Source of the DNA: Geobacter sp. AOG1
GTDB lineage: Bacteria; Desulfobacterota; Desulfuromonadia; Geobacterales; Geobacteraceae
Assembly (NCBI RefSeq): GCF_019972315.1
Contig: NZ_BLIZ01000001.1
Span: 1,066,513 to 1,130,512 of the forward strand
DNA: 64,000 nt
Direction: 5' to 3'
Positions 27,600 to 36,203 of this stretch are shown in pieces. Each line of letters begins with the position of its first letter. Position 1 is the first letter of the stretch. Below the pieces are notes generated by a model. It had not been told where the DNA came from and did no database searches. It was given only the letters and a program-made list of their open reading frames with translations. Position numbers and translations under genes: made by a program.

Positions 27600-29195
27600 A
27601 TGAGTCGGAAGCCTCGTACATTGACTTCAGGATTCATTCACTCGCGAGAGTATTTCGCGGAACGCCCCGCCCTTGAAGTGCAGGGGACACTTCTGACCTA
27701 CGGAAAACTTTATGAAAAGGCGGCCTCGCTTGCGGCAACGTTGCAGCAACAAGCACCCAGTCCCCAGTCTGACCTCACGGCTGTGTTCGCCTACCGCTCC
27801 GAAACGGCTTTTGTCGGCGTTTTGGCAGCCCTTTTCAGCGGCCACGGGTATGTCCCCTTAAACACGACCTTCCCGCCGGAACGGACGCGGCTTATGCTGC
27901 AGCGGTCCGGTTGCGGACGGATGATCGTCGACACCGAATCGGCACAGCAGTTCAACCAGATTCTGGAGGGGGTCAGTGAACCGCTCACCATCATCCTTCC
28001 TGAACGCAGGGATGTTGGCTTCCTGGCGGAGCAATTCCCGTTGCACAGGTTTTTGGGGGCAGATGACCTGGAACCTGCAGAGCGCTGGAGTCCTGTCGAG
28101 ATATCTCAGAATTCGCCGGCCTATGTGCTCTTCACTTCCGGTAGCACCGGCATTCCCAAGGGGGTCATGGTTTCACATCGCAATGTTCTCACGTTCATCG
28201 ATGCCATGGTCGAGCGTTACCGGATCAACGAGTATGACCGGTTTTCCCAGATGTTTGACATGACCTTCGATCTTTCGGTTTTCGACATGTTTGTCGCCTG
28301 GGAGCGGGGTGCATGTGTCTGCTGTCCATCGAAAAAACAGGCCATTATGCCCCAGAAGTACATTCAGGATTCGAAAATCACCGTATGGTTTTCCGTCCCC
28401 TCGACCGGAATTTTCATGAAAACACTGGGCATGCTCAAACCCAACTCATATCCCACGCTCCGGCTCAGTCTTTTTTGCGGAGAGGGACTGCCTGCATCAC
28501 TGGTTTCGGCATGGTGCGAAGCTGTCCCACAGTCTCTCATTGAAAACCTGTACGGCCCGACGGAACTGACCATTGCATGCACCCTTTACCGCTGGGACCG
28601 CCACAACTCTCCCGCCGAATGTGAAAATGGTCTGGTGCCTATCGGCCAGCCCTATCCTGCGATGTCGAAACTGGTGGTGAATGAGAACCTGGAGGAAGTC
28701 GAGCCGGGGGAAATCGGCGAACTGTTGATGACCGGCCCGCAGAGGAGCCTCGGTTACTGGCAGGACCCCGAGAAGACCGCGGCCGCTTTTGTGGTGCCAC
28801 CAGGCAAAAAGGATACCTACTATCGTACCGGTGACCGAGTGCGACGGCCGGTTGGCGATAAGCCGCTGATTTATCTGGGGCGGATGGATATGCAGATAAA
28901 GGTTCTCGGGCATCGGGTGGAACTTGGCGAGGTCGAGTCGGTGCTTCGCGAGGAGGCCGAGACCGATGTTGCAATTGTGCTGGGATGGCCGGTGACTGAA
29001 AGCGGGGCAAAGGGTGTGATCGGCTTTTTGAAAAAATCCCGTCGATCTGTTCAGGAAATCCTATCACGGGTCGAAAAAAGGTTGCCTGATTATATGGTTC
29101 CTAAGCAGGTTTACCTCGTGGAGAGCTTCCCTCTGAACAGTAACGGCAAGGTCGATCGCAAGACACTCATGAATCTCTTGGGGAGTCAGTCATGA
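27600..29195 (+). CDS. Stand-alone amino-acid adenylation enzyme (NRPS A-domain)
   Basis: A 531-residue ANL-superfamily enzyme with the core motifs of an NRPS adenylation domain: A3 at about residues 178-195 (LFTSGSTGIPKGV), A4 FDLSVFDMF with the Asp that pairs with an alpha-amino group, A5 NLYGPTELT, A7 YRTGDRVR, A8 GRMDMQIKVLGHRVELGEVE and A10 NSNGKVDR carrying the catalytic lysine near 517. It has no carrier or condensation domain, resembling DltA and similar loaders. It probably activates an amino acid as AMP ester and loads the carrier protein encoded next, whose ATG overlaps its stop. The exact amino acid cannot be read reliably by eye. Confidence 0.92.
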   Translation: MSRKPRTLTSGFIHSREYFAERPALEVQGTLLTYGKLYEKAASLAATLQQQAPSPQSDLTAVFAYRSETAFVGVLAALFSGHGYVPLNTTFPPERTRLMLQRSGCGRMIVDTESAQQFNQILEGVSEPLTIILPERRDVGFLAEQFPLHRFLGADDLEPAERWSPVEISQNSPAYVLFTSGSTGIPKGVMVSHRNVLTFIDAMVERYRINEYDRFSQMFDMTFDLSVFDMFVAWERGACVCCPSKKQAIMPQKYIQDSKITVWFSVPSTGIFMKTLGMLKPNSYPTLRLSLFCGEGLPASLVSAWCEAVPQSLIENLYGPTELTIACTLYRWDRHNSPAECENGLVPIGQPYPAMSKLVVNENLEEVEPGEIGELLMTGPQRSLGYWQDPEKTAAAFVVPPGKKDTYYRTGDRVRRPVGDKPLIYLGRMDMQIKVLGHRVELGEVESVLREEAETDVAIVLGWPVTESGAKGVIGFLKKSRRSVQEILSRVEKRLPDYMVPKQVYLVESFPLNSNGKVDRKTLMNLLGSQS

Positions 29196-29470
29196 ACCAT
29201 TTTTCAGCTGGCATGGTGCGGGAGTTTCTGCTTGATTTCGTCGAAGAGCGGCTAATGGTGTGTGGCATTTCTGCAGCGGAGGTCAACGACGACTTTGATC
29301 TCCTCGTCAGTGGGGTAATCGATTCCCTTGCGTTTCTGGAGATGACCGTAGTGCTGCAGGAGCAGTTTGAGGTGGAGCTTGATTTTGACGAAATTGACCC
29401 GGTGCAGCTTTCCATCGTTGGATCCCTTTGTCATTACGTCAGTTCGCTGAAACTGAAAGGTCTCGCGTAA
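29192..29470 (+). CDS. Acyl/peptidyl carrier protein
   Basis: A 92-residue carrier protein. The phosphopantetheine serine is Ser45 in VNDDFDLLVSGVIDSLAFLEM, followed by VVLQEQFEVELDFDEID, the expected helix II and III. ATGA overlap with the adenylation gene indicates a matched pair. A 4'-phosphopantetheinyl transferase would have to be encoded elsewhere. The 145 bases that follow hold no evident gene. Confidence 0.9.
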   Translation: MNHFSAGMVREFLLDFVEERLMVCGISAAEVNDDFDLLVSGVIDSLAFLEMTVVLQEQFEVELDFDEIDPVQLSIVGSLCHYVSSLKLKGLA

Positions 29471-29615
29471 ATGGCGGCAATCAAACGTTCACGGAATTGC
29501 CCACTCGAGATCTACCTGAAAGCAGGGACCGAGGGGAACCCAGAGTACTTTTCCAAGAGGCTGTCGTTTTGAAGATTCATAAAAAATAGTGCACGGAAAT
29601 GATGGAGGAGGGACC

Positions 29616-30539
29616 GTGATAAATCCCGAACTTTCCAGAATCGTCGCCACGCTGGAGGAACTTCCGTTTCCTACCCGCTTTGCGGTAGAGGTCTGCTCGG
29701 ATTGCAACCTGGAATGCATCATGTGTCATCATCCCAACATGCGCAGGCCGAAGGGGAGGATGCCGTTTGAATTGTGGAAAATCTGTGCCGATGAGATAGC
29801 GGCTCTTTCCCCCGAAACCCAGTGCTGGTTCTCGTTCATCGGAGATCCGTTTCTCGAGCCCGACCGGCTTTTGCAGATGATTCAGTATGGCAAAAGGGCG
29901 GGGCTCCGCTCTCTCAATGTAAACACCAACGGAATGCTAGTCAGACCTGAACTTTCCGATCGCATTCTCGATTCCGGCGTTGATCTCATCGTGTTCGGGA
30001 TCGACGGCTTTTACCGGGAAACCTATGAAAAGATACGCGTCAAAGGGAATCGGGATCTGCTCTATGCGAATGTCATGCACCTTCTGGTCGAGCGTCAAAA
30101 ACGTCATTATGGCCCCGAGATCCAGGTCCAGTTCATCGAAATGGCTGAGAATGAGAATGAACGGGACACGTTCGTGCAATACTGGTTGGAACGGGGTGCC
30201 ACGATAAAATTGCGCAACAAGCTGAGTTGGGGGGGGCAGTTTGAAACTTCACTGGAGATTCCGAAACAGGAGCGGATCCCCTGTCCCTGGGCCACGACCA
30301 TGATGCATGTGTATTGGGATGGCAGAATTCCCCGGTGCCCCGGCGACACAGAAGGGGAGGAGGGTGTGGGGAATGCCTGGGACGAACCGCTGTCCATCTT
30401 GTGGAGACGTCTCGGGCAGTATAGGAAAATACACCTTGAACAGCGCTTTGAGGAACTGCCGGATCGGTGCCGGGACTGTAAGGACTGGATGACAGGAGCT
30501 GCCGAGAGAATCAATCTCGTTTCGGTCAACGATAATTGA
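29616..30539 (+). CDS. Radical SAM/SPASM protein
   Basis: A 307-residue enzyme with the radical SAM cluster motif Cys30-X3-Cys34-X2-Cys37 in VEVCSDCNLECIMCHHPNM, and a C-terminal region (CPWATTMMHVYWDGRIPRCPGD, then CRDCKDW) with Cys spacing of a SPASM-type auxiliary cluster. GTG at 29616 follows GGAGGAGGGACC and is preferred over an upstream GTG. It probably modifies the operon's product or a carrier-bound intermediate through a radical step; the reaction is unknown. Confidence 0.88.
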   Translation: MINPELSRIVATLEELPFPTRFAVEVCSDCNLECIMCHHPNMRRPKGRMPFELWKICADEIAALSPETQCWFSFIGDPFLEPDRLLQMIQYGKRAGLRSLNVNTNGMLVRPELSDRILDSGVDLIVFGIDGFYRETYEKIRVKGNRDLLYANVMHLLVERQKRHYGPEIQVQFIEMAENENERDTFVQYWLERGATIKLRNKLSWGGQFETSLEIPKQERIPCPWATTMMHVYWDGRIPRCPGDTEGEEGVGNAWDEPLSILWRRLGQYRKIHLEQRFEELPDRCRDCKDWMTGAAERINLVSVNDN

Positions 30540-30550
30540 ATTGGGAAACG

Positions 30551-31312
30551 ATGGAACAGGTCAGGAAAACACTGTATCTCTGCGGTGCCGGAAACCTTGA
30601 GGGCGTACGATTGGCACTCACGGTCAACATGGATCAGCAGCGCTGGGATCGAATAGTCCTATTGGACGATGATCCGAACAAGCAGGGGAAATCAGTCCTC
30701 GGTGTGGAGATTGTCGGGCCCTTTTCCGTGCTGGACGATGTCGATGCGGGCTCTGCGGAAATCGTCAACCTAATCACACGAAGTGCGGTGAGACGGTGGC
30801 TGGCCTGGGGTAAGCTCAAACAGTACGGTCTTCCCTTTGCCACTCTGATCCACCCGAATGCCGATACCTATGGTGCGGAACTTGGCGAAGGGGTTACGGT
30901 CTACCAGAATTCAATTGTCGGCCCGGCGGTTGTTGTGGGTGACGGGTCGGTAGTCATGGTGGGAGCTGTGGCGGGGCATGGATCCCTTCTGGGCAAGTGC
31001 TGTATCCTGGCCCCGAATGCGGTTGCCAATTCGAGGGTTAAACTCGGGGACGGAACCTATGTGGGGACGAACGCGGCGATCATGCCCGAGGTGAAAGTGG
31101 GGGAGTGGTCAACCATTGGCGCCTGCTCCGCGGTCATTTGCGACGTTCCGGCAGGGACTACGGTCATGGGGGTTCCCGCAAAAACAGTCATGACGCTCAA
31201 ACAAAAACTCGCATCTGAAAAGGACGAAACACTTCCTCCCGACATACGCAACGAATTGAACGTTCAACTTGAACGTGGCCCGGCACACGTATCGATAAAG
31301 GGTATACATTGA
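30551..31312 (+). CDS. NeuD/PglD-like acyltransferase
   Basis: A 253-residue protein with an N-terminal Rossmann-like domain (KTLYLCGAGNLEGVRLAL) and a C-terminal left-handed beta-helix of hexapeptide repeats (GDGSVVMVGAVAGHGSLLGKCCILAPNAV onward), ending ICDVPAGTTVMGVPAKTV. This is the NeuD/PglD design, which acetylates nucleotide-amino-sugars or similar amines. Its sequence is clearly paralogous to residues 1-210 of the fusion at 32330. A TTG start at 30536, overlapping the upstream stop, is possible, but ATG at 30551 matches the paralogue better. Confidence 0.85.
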   Translation: MEQVRKTLYLCGAGNLEGVRLALTVNMDQQRWDRIVLLDDDPNKQGKSVLGVEIVGPFSVLDDVDAGSAEIVNLITRSAVRRWLAWGKLKQYGLPFATLIHPNADTYGAELGEGVTVYQNSIVGPAVVVGDGSVVMVGAVAGHGSLLGKCCILAPNAVANSRVKLGDGTYVGTNAAIMPEVKVGEWSTIGACSAVICDVPAGTTVMGVPAKTVMTLKQKLASEKDETLPPDIRNELNVQLERGPAHVSIKGIH

Positions 31313-32271
31313 AAACAATCGTCGTCATAGGCAATGGAAGTATGGCGGTTGATTGCCTGAAAATCATGAAGATGCATCGGCAAGCTCATGTTGCATTGGT
31401 CATTGCCGATCCCCAAGATATATCGCTGATGTTTTTGCGACACTATTGCAAAGCAGAAGCTCTCGATCTCGAACTTAGCAGTAATGTCAATTCTGCAGAG
31501 ATTGTTGAGAAAATCAAAGCTATTGGTCCGCACATACTATTCAACATCAACAGTTTTCAAATTATCAGGGAGGAATTGATCGCAATTCCGCGTGAAGGGA
31601 TAATCAACTTCCATAATGGCCCTTTACCCAGGTACAGGGGGATAAATGTCTGCTCCTGGGCAATCATGAACGGCGAAAAAAGGTACGGAGTTACCTGGCA
31701 TTTTGCGGAGAAGGCCATAGATTCGGGAGATATTGTCGCTCAAGCATGTTTCGATATCTCTGAAACCGAGACAGCCTTCAGCTTGATCGTAAAATGCATC
31801 AAGGAAGGTACCGCGCTTTTTGAGCGGTTTTTACCGGTTGTTCTTGAGGGGAACATTCCAAGAATAAGGCAGGATCAAACCCTGGCGAGTCACTATACCA
31901 GGAGAGATATTCCCAATGATGGGTTTGTCGATTACAGCTGGAATTTCGATGCGTTCGATCGCTTTGTAAGGGGGCTCAGGTTCAGCCCGATCCACAACAG
32001 TTTTGTACATCCAAAATCAATAGTGAATTCAAGGGCCTTTTTTATTCACACTATATCAAGGTGCAAAGAATCCGTTCCCGAAACAGTGGCGCCCGGAAGG
32101 ATTTTCGGGCTTTGCAAAAGCGGGATTGACGTAAAAATAAATAATAATGCCATACGTATCACGGAGGTTCTGAACGATACGATGAAGCCGATTCGTATGG
32201 GTAGTTTTATTGAAACATACAACCTTGAAGTCGGCAGTCAGATGCAGCCATGTGGACGTGCCTCATATTGA
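31309..32271 (+). CDS. Formyltransferase, NRPS/sugar type
   Basis: A 320-residue protein with the N-terminal formyltransferase domain. The catalytic Asn-X-His and Asp are in INFHNGPLPRYRGINVCSWAIMNG (His102) and AIDSGDIVAQ (Asp141). The segment PLPRYRG followed by GVTWHF is nearer to formylation domains of NRPS systems and amino-sugar formyltransferases than to methionyl-tRNA formyltransferase. It would N-formylate an amine using 10-formyl-tetrahydrofolate. TTG start overlaps the previous stop (TTGA). It is more AT-rich than its neighbours. Confidence 0.87.
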   Translation: MKTIVVIGNGSMAVDCLKIMKMHRQAHVALVIADPQDISLMFLRHYCKAEALDLELSSNVNSAEIVEKIKAIGPHILFNINSFQIIREELIAIPREGIINFHNGPLPRYRGINVCSWAIMNGEKRYGVTWHFAEKAIDSGDIVAQACFDISETETAFSLIVKCIKEGTALFERFLPVVLEGNIPRIRQDQTLASHYTRRDIPNDGFVDYSWNFDAFDRFVRGLRFSPIHNSFVHPKSIVNSRAFFIHTISRCKESVPETVAPGRIFGLCKSGIDVKINNNAIRITEVLNDTMKPIRMGSFIETYNLEVGSQMQPCGRASY

Positions 32272-32329
32272 TCTGTTGAATCTTCAATCCCATTGATTCA
32301 TTGACGCGAATTGAAGGTGGAGAGACCCT

Positions 32330-34078
32330 GTGAAAACGCTTTACCTTTGCGGTGCCGGGAACCCGGAAGGTGTGAGGCTGGCGCTTACGGTCAACAGTGT
32401 TCATAAGCGCTGGGACCGGATTGTCATTCTCGATGATGATGTCTCCAAGCATGGCCAGCAGATTCTAGGCATTGAGATCGCCGGGGCATTTTCTCTTCTT
32501 CAGGACGCGAACCCCGCTACCGCTGAAGTTTCGAATATGGTGGCCCGTACGGCGACGGGTCGCCAGGTGGCATACCACAAGATCGAGCAGTACGGAGTGC
32601 CCTTTGCAACCCTCATCGCTCCGGACGTGGATATTCAGGGGGTTGATCTGGGCAGCAATATTACCGTCTACCGAAATTCCCTGTTTTGCGCGAACGCTAC
32701 CGTGGGCGATGGGTCCATCATTTTCGCCGGTGCAATAATTGGTCATGGTTGCCGTCTGGGAAAGGGGTGCATTGTCGCCCCAGGCGCTGTGATTAACGCC
32801 CGGGTTGAACTTGGCGACGGTGTGTATGTCGGAACAAACGCCTCTATCATGCCGGAATTGAAAATTGGCCATGGATCGGTCATCGGCGCAAACTCTGCGG
32901 TTGTTCAGGATGTCCCTGCAGGGGCGTCGGTCATGGGGGTTCCGGCGCAGATTCTGATGCAGAGAGTGGAAACTCCAGCAACTCATCAGCATTCAGATCA
33001 GGAAGCCTTTGAATTGCCCTCGACGGAGATTGAGCGGAAACTCGCCGCGCTCTGGATGAAGATCCTGAACGTTAAGCGTGTCGGCCGTAATGACGACTTT
33101 TTCCTGTTAGGAGGCACGTCGATCGATGCGGTCAACCTCTTCGTGGAGATAGAACAGGCGTTTCAGGTGAGACTTCCTCTCCCGATTCTGCTTCAGGCCC
33201 CCACACTCAGGCAATTGACGAGCTTCATTCAGGAGGGTGTGCAGAAACCTGACTGGTCGTCACTGGTTCCCATCAGAGAAGGAGGGGACAGGCCTCCCCT
33301 CTTCCTGGTTCATGGCGCTGAAGGAAACATATTGCTGTACCGAGAATTGACCAATTATCTCGGAGAGGATCAGCCGGTGTACGGTTTGCAGTCCCAGGGG
33401 CTGGACGGAAGCGGACGTCTTCTGGCTACCGTTGAAGAGATGGCATCTTGTTATGTTCGAGAAATAAGGGGTCTCCAGTCAAAGGGCCCCTATTTTCTGG
33501 GAGGCTATTGTCTTGGGGGAATCATTGCCCTCGAAATGGCGCAACAGCTAAGAGCGGAGGGAGAGGAGGTCGCTCTCGTCGGGATGATCGAAACCTACAA
33601 CGTTCACTTCAATCCAACGCCCCGATCTCATCTCGTGTCTCTTGTTCACCTGCTGCAGAATGTGGGGTATCATCTGGGGAATCTTCTCTCTCTTGGGATG
33701 TCGGATCGGTTGAGGTTCCTGAAAAAGAAGTTGTCCGTTGAGAAGGGGAGACTCGCACTTCGATTCGCCTCGTGGGGAAGGAAGGGGGAGGAGAGGATGC
33801 CGTACCCCCATTTGGCCGTAACAGAAGCGAATGAACAGGCGGCAACGGAATATATTCCGAGGGAGTATTCAGGCCGGGTGGTGGTGTTCCGGCCCAAAGT
33901 CCATTTTCTGGGACAGAATGATGCCACGTTTGGATGGGGCGAGGTAGTTCGCGAAGGCCTTTCCGTGTGTAGTCTGCCAATCTATCCTAAAGCCATGCTC
34001 GTTGAGCCATTTGTGCAGAGTTTGGCGGAAGAAATCAATCGTTACCTGGGGCAGGCATTAACTAGCGCGGAACAATAG
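32330..34078 (+). CDS. NeuD-like acyltransferase / carrier protein / thioesterase fusion
   Basis: A 582-residue three-part protein. Residues 1-210: Rossmann plus left-handed beta-helix acyltransferase, highly similar to the product of 30551. Residues about 228-305: carrier domain with the phosphopantetheine site GGTSIDAVNLF (Ser264). Residues about 320-575: type I alpha/beta-hydrolase thioesterase, LFLVHGAEGNILLYREL and LGGYCLGGIIALEMAQ, where the nucleophile elbow has Cys394 in place of the usual Ser. GTG start follows GAAGGTGGAGAG. It would release or transfer the finished acyl or aminoacyl group. I know no standard family with this order; the fusion probably arose from a duplicate of the upstream gene. 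Confidence 0.88.
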   Translation: MKTLYLCGAGNPEGVRLALTVNSVHKRWDRIVILDDDVSKHGQQILGIEIAGAFSLLQDANPATAEVSNMVARTATGRQVAYHKIEQYGVPFATLIAPDVDIQGVDLGSNITVYRNSLFCANATVGDGSIIFAGAIIGHGCRLGKGCIVAPGAVINARVELGDGVYVGTNASIMPELKIGHGSVIGANSAVVQDVPAGASVMGVPAQILMQRVETPATHQHSDQEAFELPSTEIERKLAALWMKILNVKRVGRNDDFFLLGGTSIDAVNLFVEIEQAFQVRLPLPILLQAPTLRQLTSFIQEGVQKPDWSSLVPIREGGDRPPLFLVHGAEGNILLYRELTNYLGEDQPVYGLQSQGLDGSGRLLATVEEMASCYVREIRGLQSKGPYFLGGYCLGGIIALEMAQQLRAEGEEVALVGMIETYNVHFNPTPRSHLVSLVHLLQNVGYHLGNLLSLGMSDRLRFLKKKLSVEKGRLALRFASWGRKGEERMPYPHLAVTEANEQAATEYIPREYSGRVVVFRPKVHFLGQNDATFGWGEVVREGLSVCSLPIYPKAMLVEPFVQSLAEEINRYLGQALTSAEQ

Positions 34079-34127
34079 GGTGTTCAGAAAATTCTCGGCA
34101 CAACAGGGGGCACCATTCCTGATTCAG

Positions 34128-34149
34128 AAGGCGGCCAATCGGCCGCCTT
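34128..34149. terminator. GGCGGCC palindrome copy 9
   Basis: GAAGGCGGCC-AATC-GGCCGCCTTC, preceded by GGGGGCACCATTCCTGATTC. It closes the operon. Confidence 0.8.
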
Positions 34150-34181
34150 CGTCGTTCCCATATAAAGTCTATCCTGTTCCT

Positions 34182-34646
34182 ATGGCATCTCACCACCACA
34201 TACTAGACCGTCGCTGCTGGATCTTCGACCTGGACGGCACGTTGACCCTGCCGGTGCACGATTTTGCCACCATCCGCGCAGAACTCGGCATGGCCGAATC
34301 CGACCCCGACATTATCCAGTTCCTTGCCTCCCTGCCGGCGGTCGAGGCCGTGAAAAAGCATGCCCGGCTGTTCGAGATCGAGTATGAACTGGTCGCCAGG
34401 ACCGCCGCCGCGCCGAAACCCCATCCGGCGGGGATCGCCAAGCTGCTCGACGCCTGGAGGAGCGCACCGGATGATGGTGGGGGACTACCTCTTCGACCTC
34501 CAGGTGGGGCGCGCCGCCGGCACCGCCACCATCCATGTGGACCGCAGCGGCGCCTTCCGCTGGCGGAACTTGCCGACCTGGCGGCGGCAAATCTTGAGGA
34601 GTTGGCCCAGGGGTTGACGGATGCCGTTCCCGTGCCGGCCTCCTGA
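34182..34646 (+). pseudogene. Decayed second copy of the HAD phosphatase gene
   Basis: Nearly identical to 26720-27352 but damaged. A 159-base deletion removes 53 codons including motif II (the ILTRNTRE stretch) between two GCCGC words; an 8-base deletion shifts the frame before the motif IV Asp, and a one-base deletion further on restores it. A long frame remains open but cannot make an active HAD enzyme. Homology runs on through the shared 3' flank and palindrome copy 10. Confidence 0.93.
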
Positions 34647-34673
34647 CCCCAGTCGATGCACATGGACTAATTC

Positions 34674-34702
34674 AAAAGGCGGCCAATCGGCCGCCTTTTT
34701 TT
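34674..34702. terminator. GGCGGCC palindrome copy 10
   Basis: Duplicate of copy 8 with the same upstream 25 bases (GATGCACATGGACTAATTC), following the HAD pseudogene. Confidence 0.85.
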
Positions 34703-34741
34703 ACTTCTGAAGTACCGTGGAACAGGCGAGCGCTGCCCTTC

Positions 34742-34921
34742 CTAAAATCCCCATGCACCCTGTACTTTGCCGATTTTTCTCTGGACCTTGCCCGTAATCC
34801 GCTCGAATCTCCCCTTTGTTTCCAATGTCCTGTTCGAAATCAGTGAGCCGACCATTCTTTTTGCCGTACCTCGTACTTCATGAAATATCCCTTTTGCCAT
34901 CCGCTTGGTACTGGTTCTCAT
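34742..34921 (-). CDS. CsbD-like small stress protein
   Basis: A 59-residue basic protein: KGIFHEVRGTAKRMVGSLISNRTLETKGRFERITGKVQRKIGKV follows the CsbD family repeat pattern. These proteins are induced in general stress and have no known activity. GCAGGAGGTGCATC precedes the ATG at 34921. Confidence 0.85.
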   Translation of the reverse strand: MRTSTKRMAKGIFHEVRGTAKRMVGSLISNRTLETKGRFERITGKVQRKIGKVQGAWGF

Positions 34922-35082
34922 GATGCACCTCCTGCCGCTTGAGAAGCAACGGCTTACCGGTTCTACAGCCACAACTGCATTGCCTCTTCTGACAATCACA
35001 GTATATCACAAAGGATAAGGTGAGGTCTTGAAATATAAGGTTTGCACGTAGGGGGCAAAGCTATGGGGTCAGGTCGTCTGGC

Positions 35083-35931
35083 TCAGGTCAACGAATTCAG
35101 AAAATGAATATCGCGGCGGGGAATCGGGATTTCGATCTTCTGGTCCCGGAAACGTTCTATTACAGCCTGGTAGATCGCAGCCTGCGTGGGGACAAAATCT
35201 TCAACCTGCACCCATGGCCTGATCGCCAAGGCGACAGATGATTCATTCAGGGCAGCTATACCGACAACAGGAGCAGGATCCCTCAGCACTTTGGGGTTTT
35301 GCTGCAGGATATCACTCACTATTGAGAGTGCCAGCGCGAGGTCCGCACTGTACCCTATGGTTGCAGTCAGATCAAGCTGGCGAATGGTGCCGTAGTTGTG
35401 GAGTATCTCACCCACAATCTTCCTGTTGGGGACAATAACACGCGAATTGTCCGAATGCAGCAGTGTGGTGGAAAATAAGGCTATATCGGTTACCTGACCG
35501 TATACCCCGAGAAGTTCGATATATTCACCGATGGTGAATGGTTTTGAAAAAATGATTGTCAGTCCGGCCACAAGGTTACCGAGGATCCCCTGCATCGCAA
35601 GGCTGATGCCGACCCCAGCCACGCCGATTCCGGCTATGAGCGGCGTGATCTGTACCCCCATTTGGCCAAGCGACATGATCCCTATGAATGCTATGATCAG
35701 GAGCTTGACAACCTTGACAATGAGGTTGCTGACCGGCTCGTCATACGCCTTTGACTTCAGCCAGCGATGGATGAGATTGCCGACCCAGCGGGCGATAAAC
35801 ACCCCTATGCCCATCAGAACAATAGCGGTGAGAATCTGCATCCCGTGATCGACAAAATAGAAAATTATTTTTTCGGTCAATTCCGGTGATGTAGCCACTG
35901 CTGCTTTTTTTGCCGGATTAATGTCCACCAT
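35083..35931 (-). CDS. mscS: Small-conductance mechanosensitive channel
   Basis: A 282-residue inner-membrane channel, the MscS size. Three transmembrane segments fill the first 125 residues; the pore helix is GIGVAGVGISLAMQGILGNLVAGLTIIF, followed by the beta domain FTIGEYIELLGVYGQVTDI and the cytoplasmic cage. Opens under membrane tension to protect against osmotic downshock. No strong ribosome-binding site is seen before the ATG at 35931. Confidence 0.95.
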   Translation of the reverse strand: MVDINPAKKAAVATSPELTEKIIFYFVDHGMQILTAIVLMGIGVFIARWVGNLIHRWLKSKAYDEPVSNLIVKVVKLLIIAFIGIMSLGQMGVQITPLIAGIGVAGVGISLAMQGILGNLVAGLTIIFSKPFTIGEYIELLGVYGQVTDIALFSTTLLHSDNSRVIVPNRKIVGEILHNYGTIRQLDLTATIGYSADLALALSIVSDILQQNPKVLRDPAPVVGIAALNESSVALAIRPWVQVEDFVPTQAAIYQAVIERFRDQKIEIPIPRRDIHFLNSLT

Positions 35932-35989
35932 GGGGTCAGGATATCATGAGAAGGGAAATTCGCAATGAATTTGAGATCAAGAATCAGGA

Positions 35990-36190
35990 ATTCCGGGGAA
36001 CACTTTACGTAATTCTGCAAGAAAAAGGGCCAGGCTACTTTGAAAACAAATTGCTTGGCCCCTTTATCATCCTGGTTGTGCTTCAAAAAATACCTGCCTA
36101 TTCGGTGCGGCTGGTGACCTCCAGCAGGTGGAAGCCGAACTGGGTCTGAACCGGAGAGGACCTTCCCCACTTCGCCGGTGAAACGATGGA
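35990..36190 (-). pseudogene. 3' fragment of the PpiC-type gene with its terminator
   Basis: Bases 36095-36175 match the last part of the intact parvulin gene at 39441 almost exactly (GGTGCGGCTGGTGACCTCCA onward), with a few substitutions and indels that break the frame. The segment 36020-36068 corresponds to the terminator at 39382-39406, more diverged. The rest of the 272-base gap 35932-36203 holds no gene. It is therefore a partial duplicate that, with the intact gene, brackets the block 36204-39200. Confidence 0.85.
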
Positions 36191-36203
36191 TCGAACTCTT
36201 CAA

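Noticed and set aside
31309-32271. Methionyl-tRNA formyltransferase (fmt)
   Set aside because: The His motif context and operon partners fit NRPS/sugar formyltransferases, and no def gene is adjacent.
34080-34646. HAD gene as an intact coding region
   Set aside because: Although open, it lacks 53 codons with motif II and is frame-shifted through motif IV compared with the intact copy.
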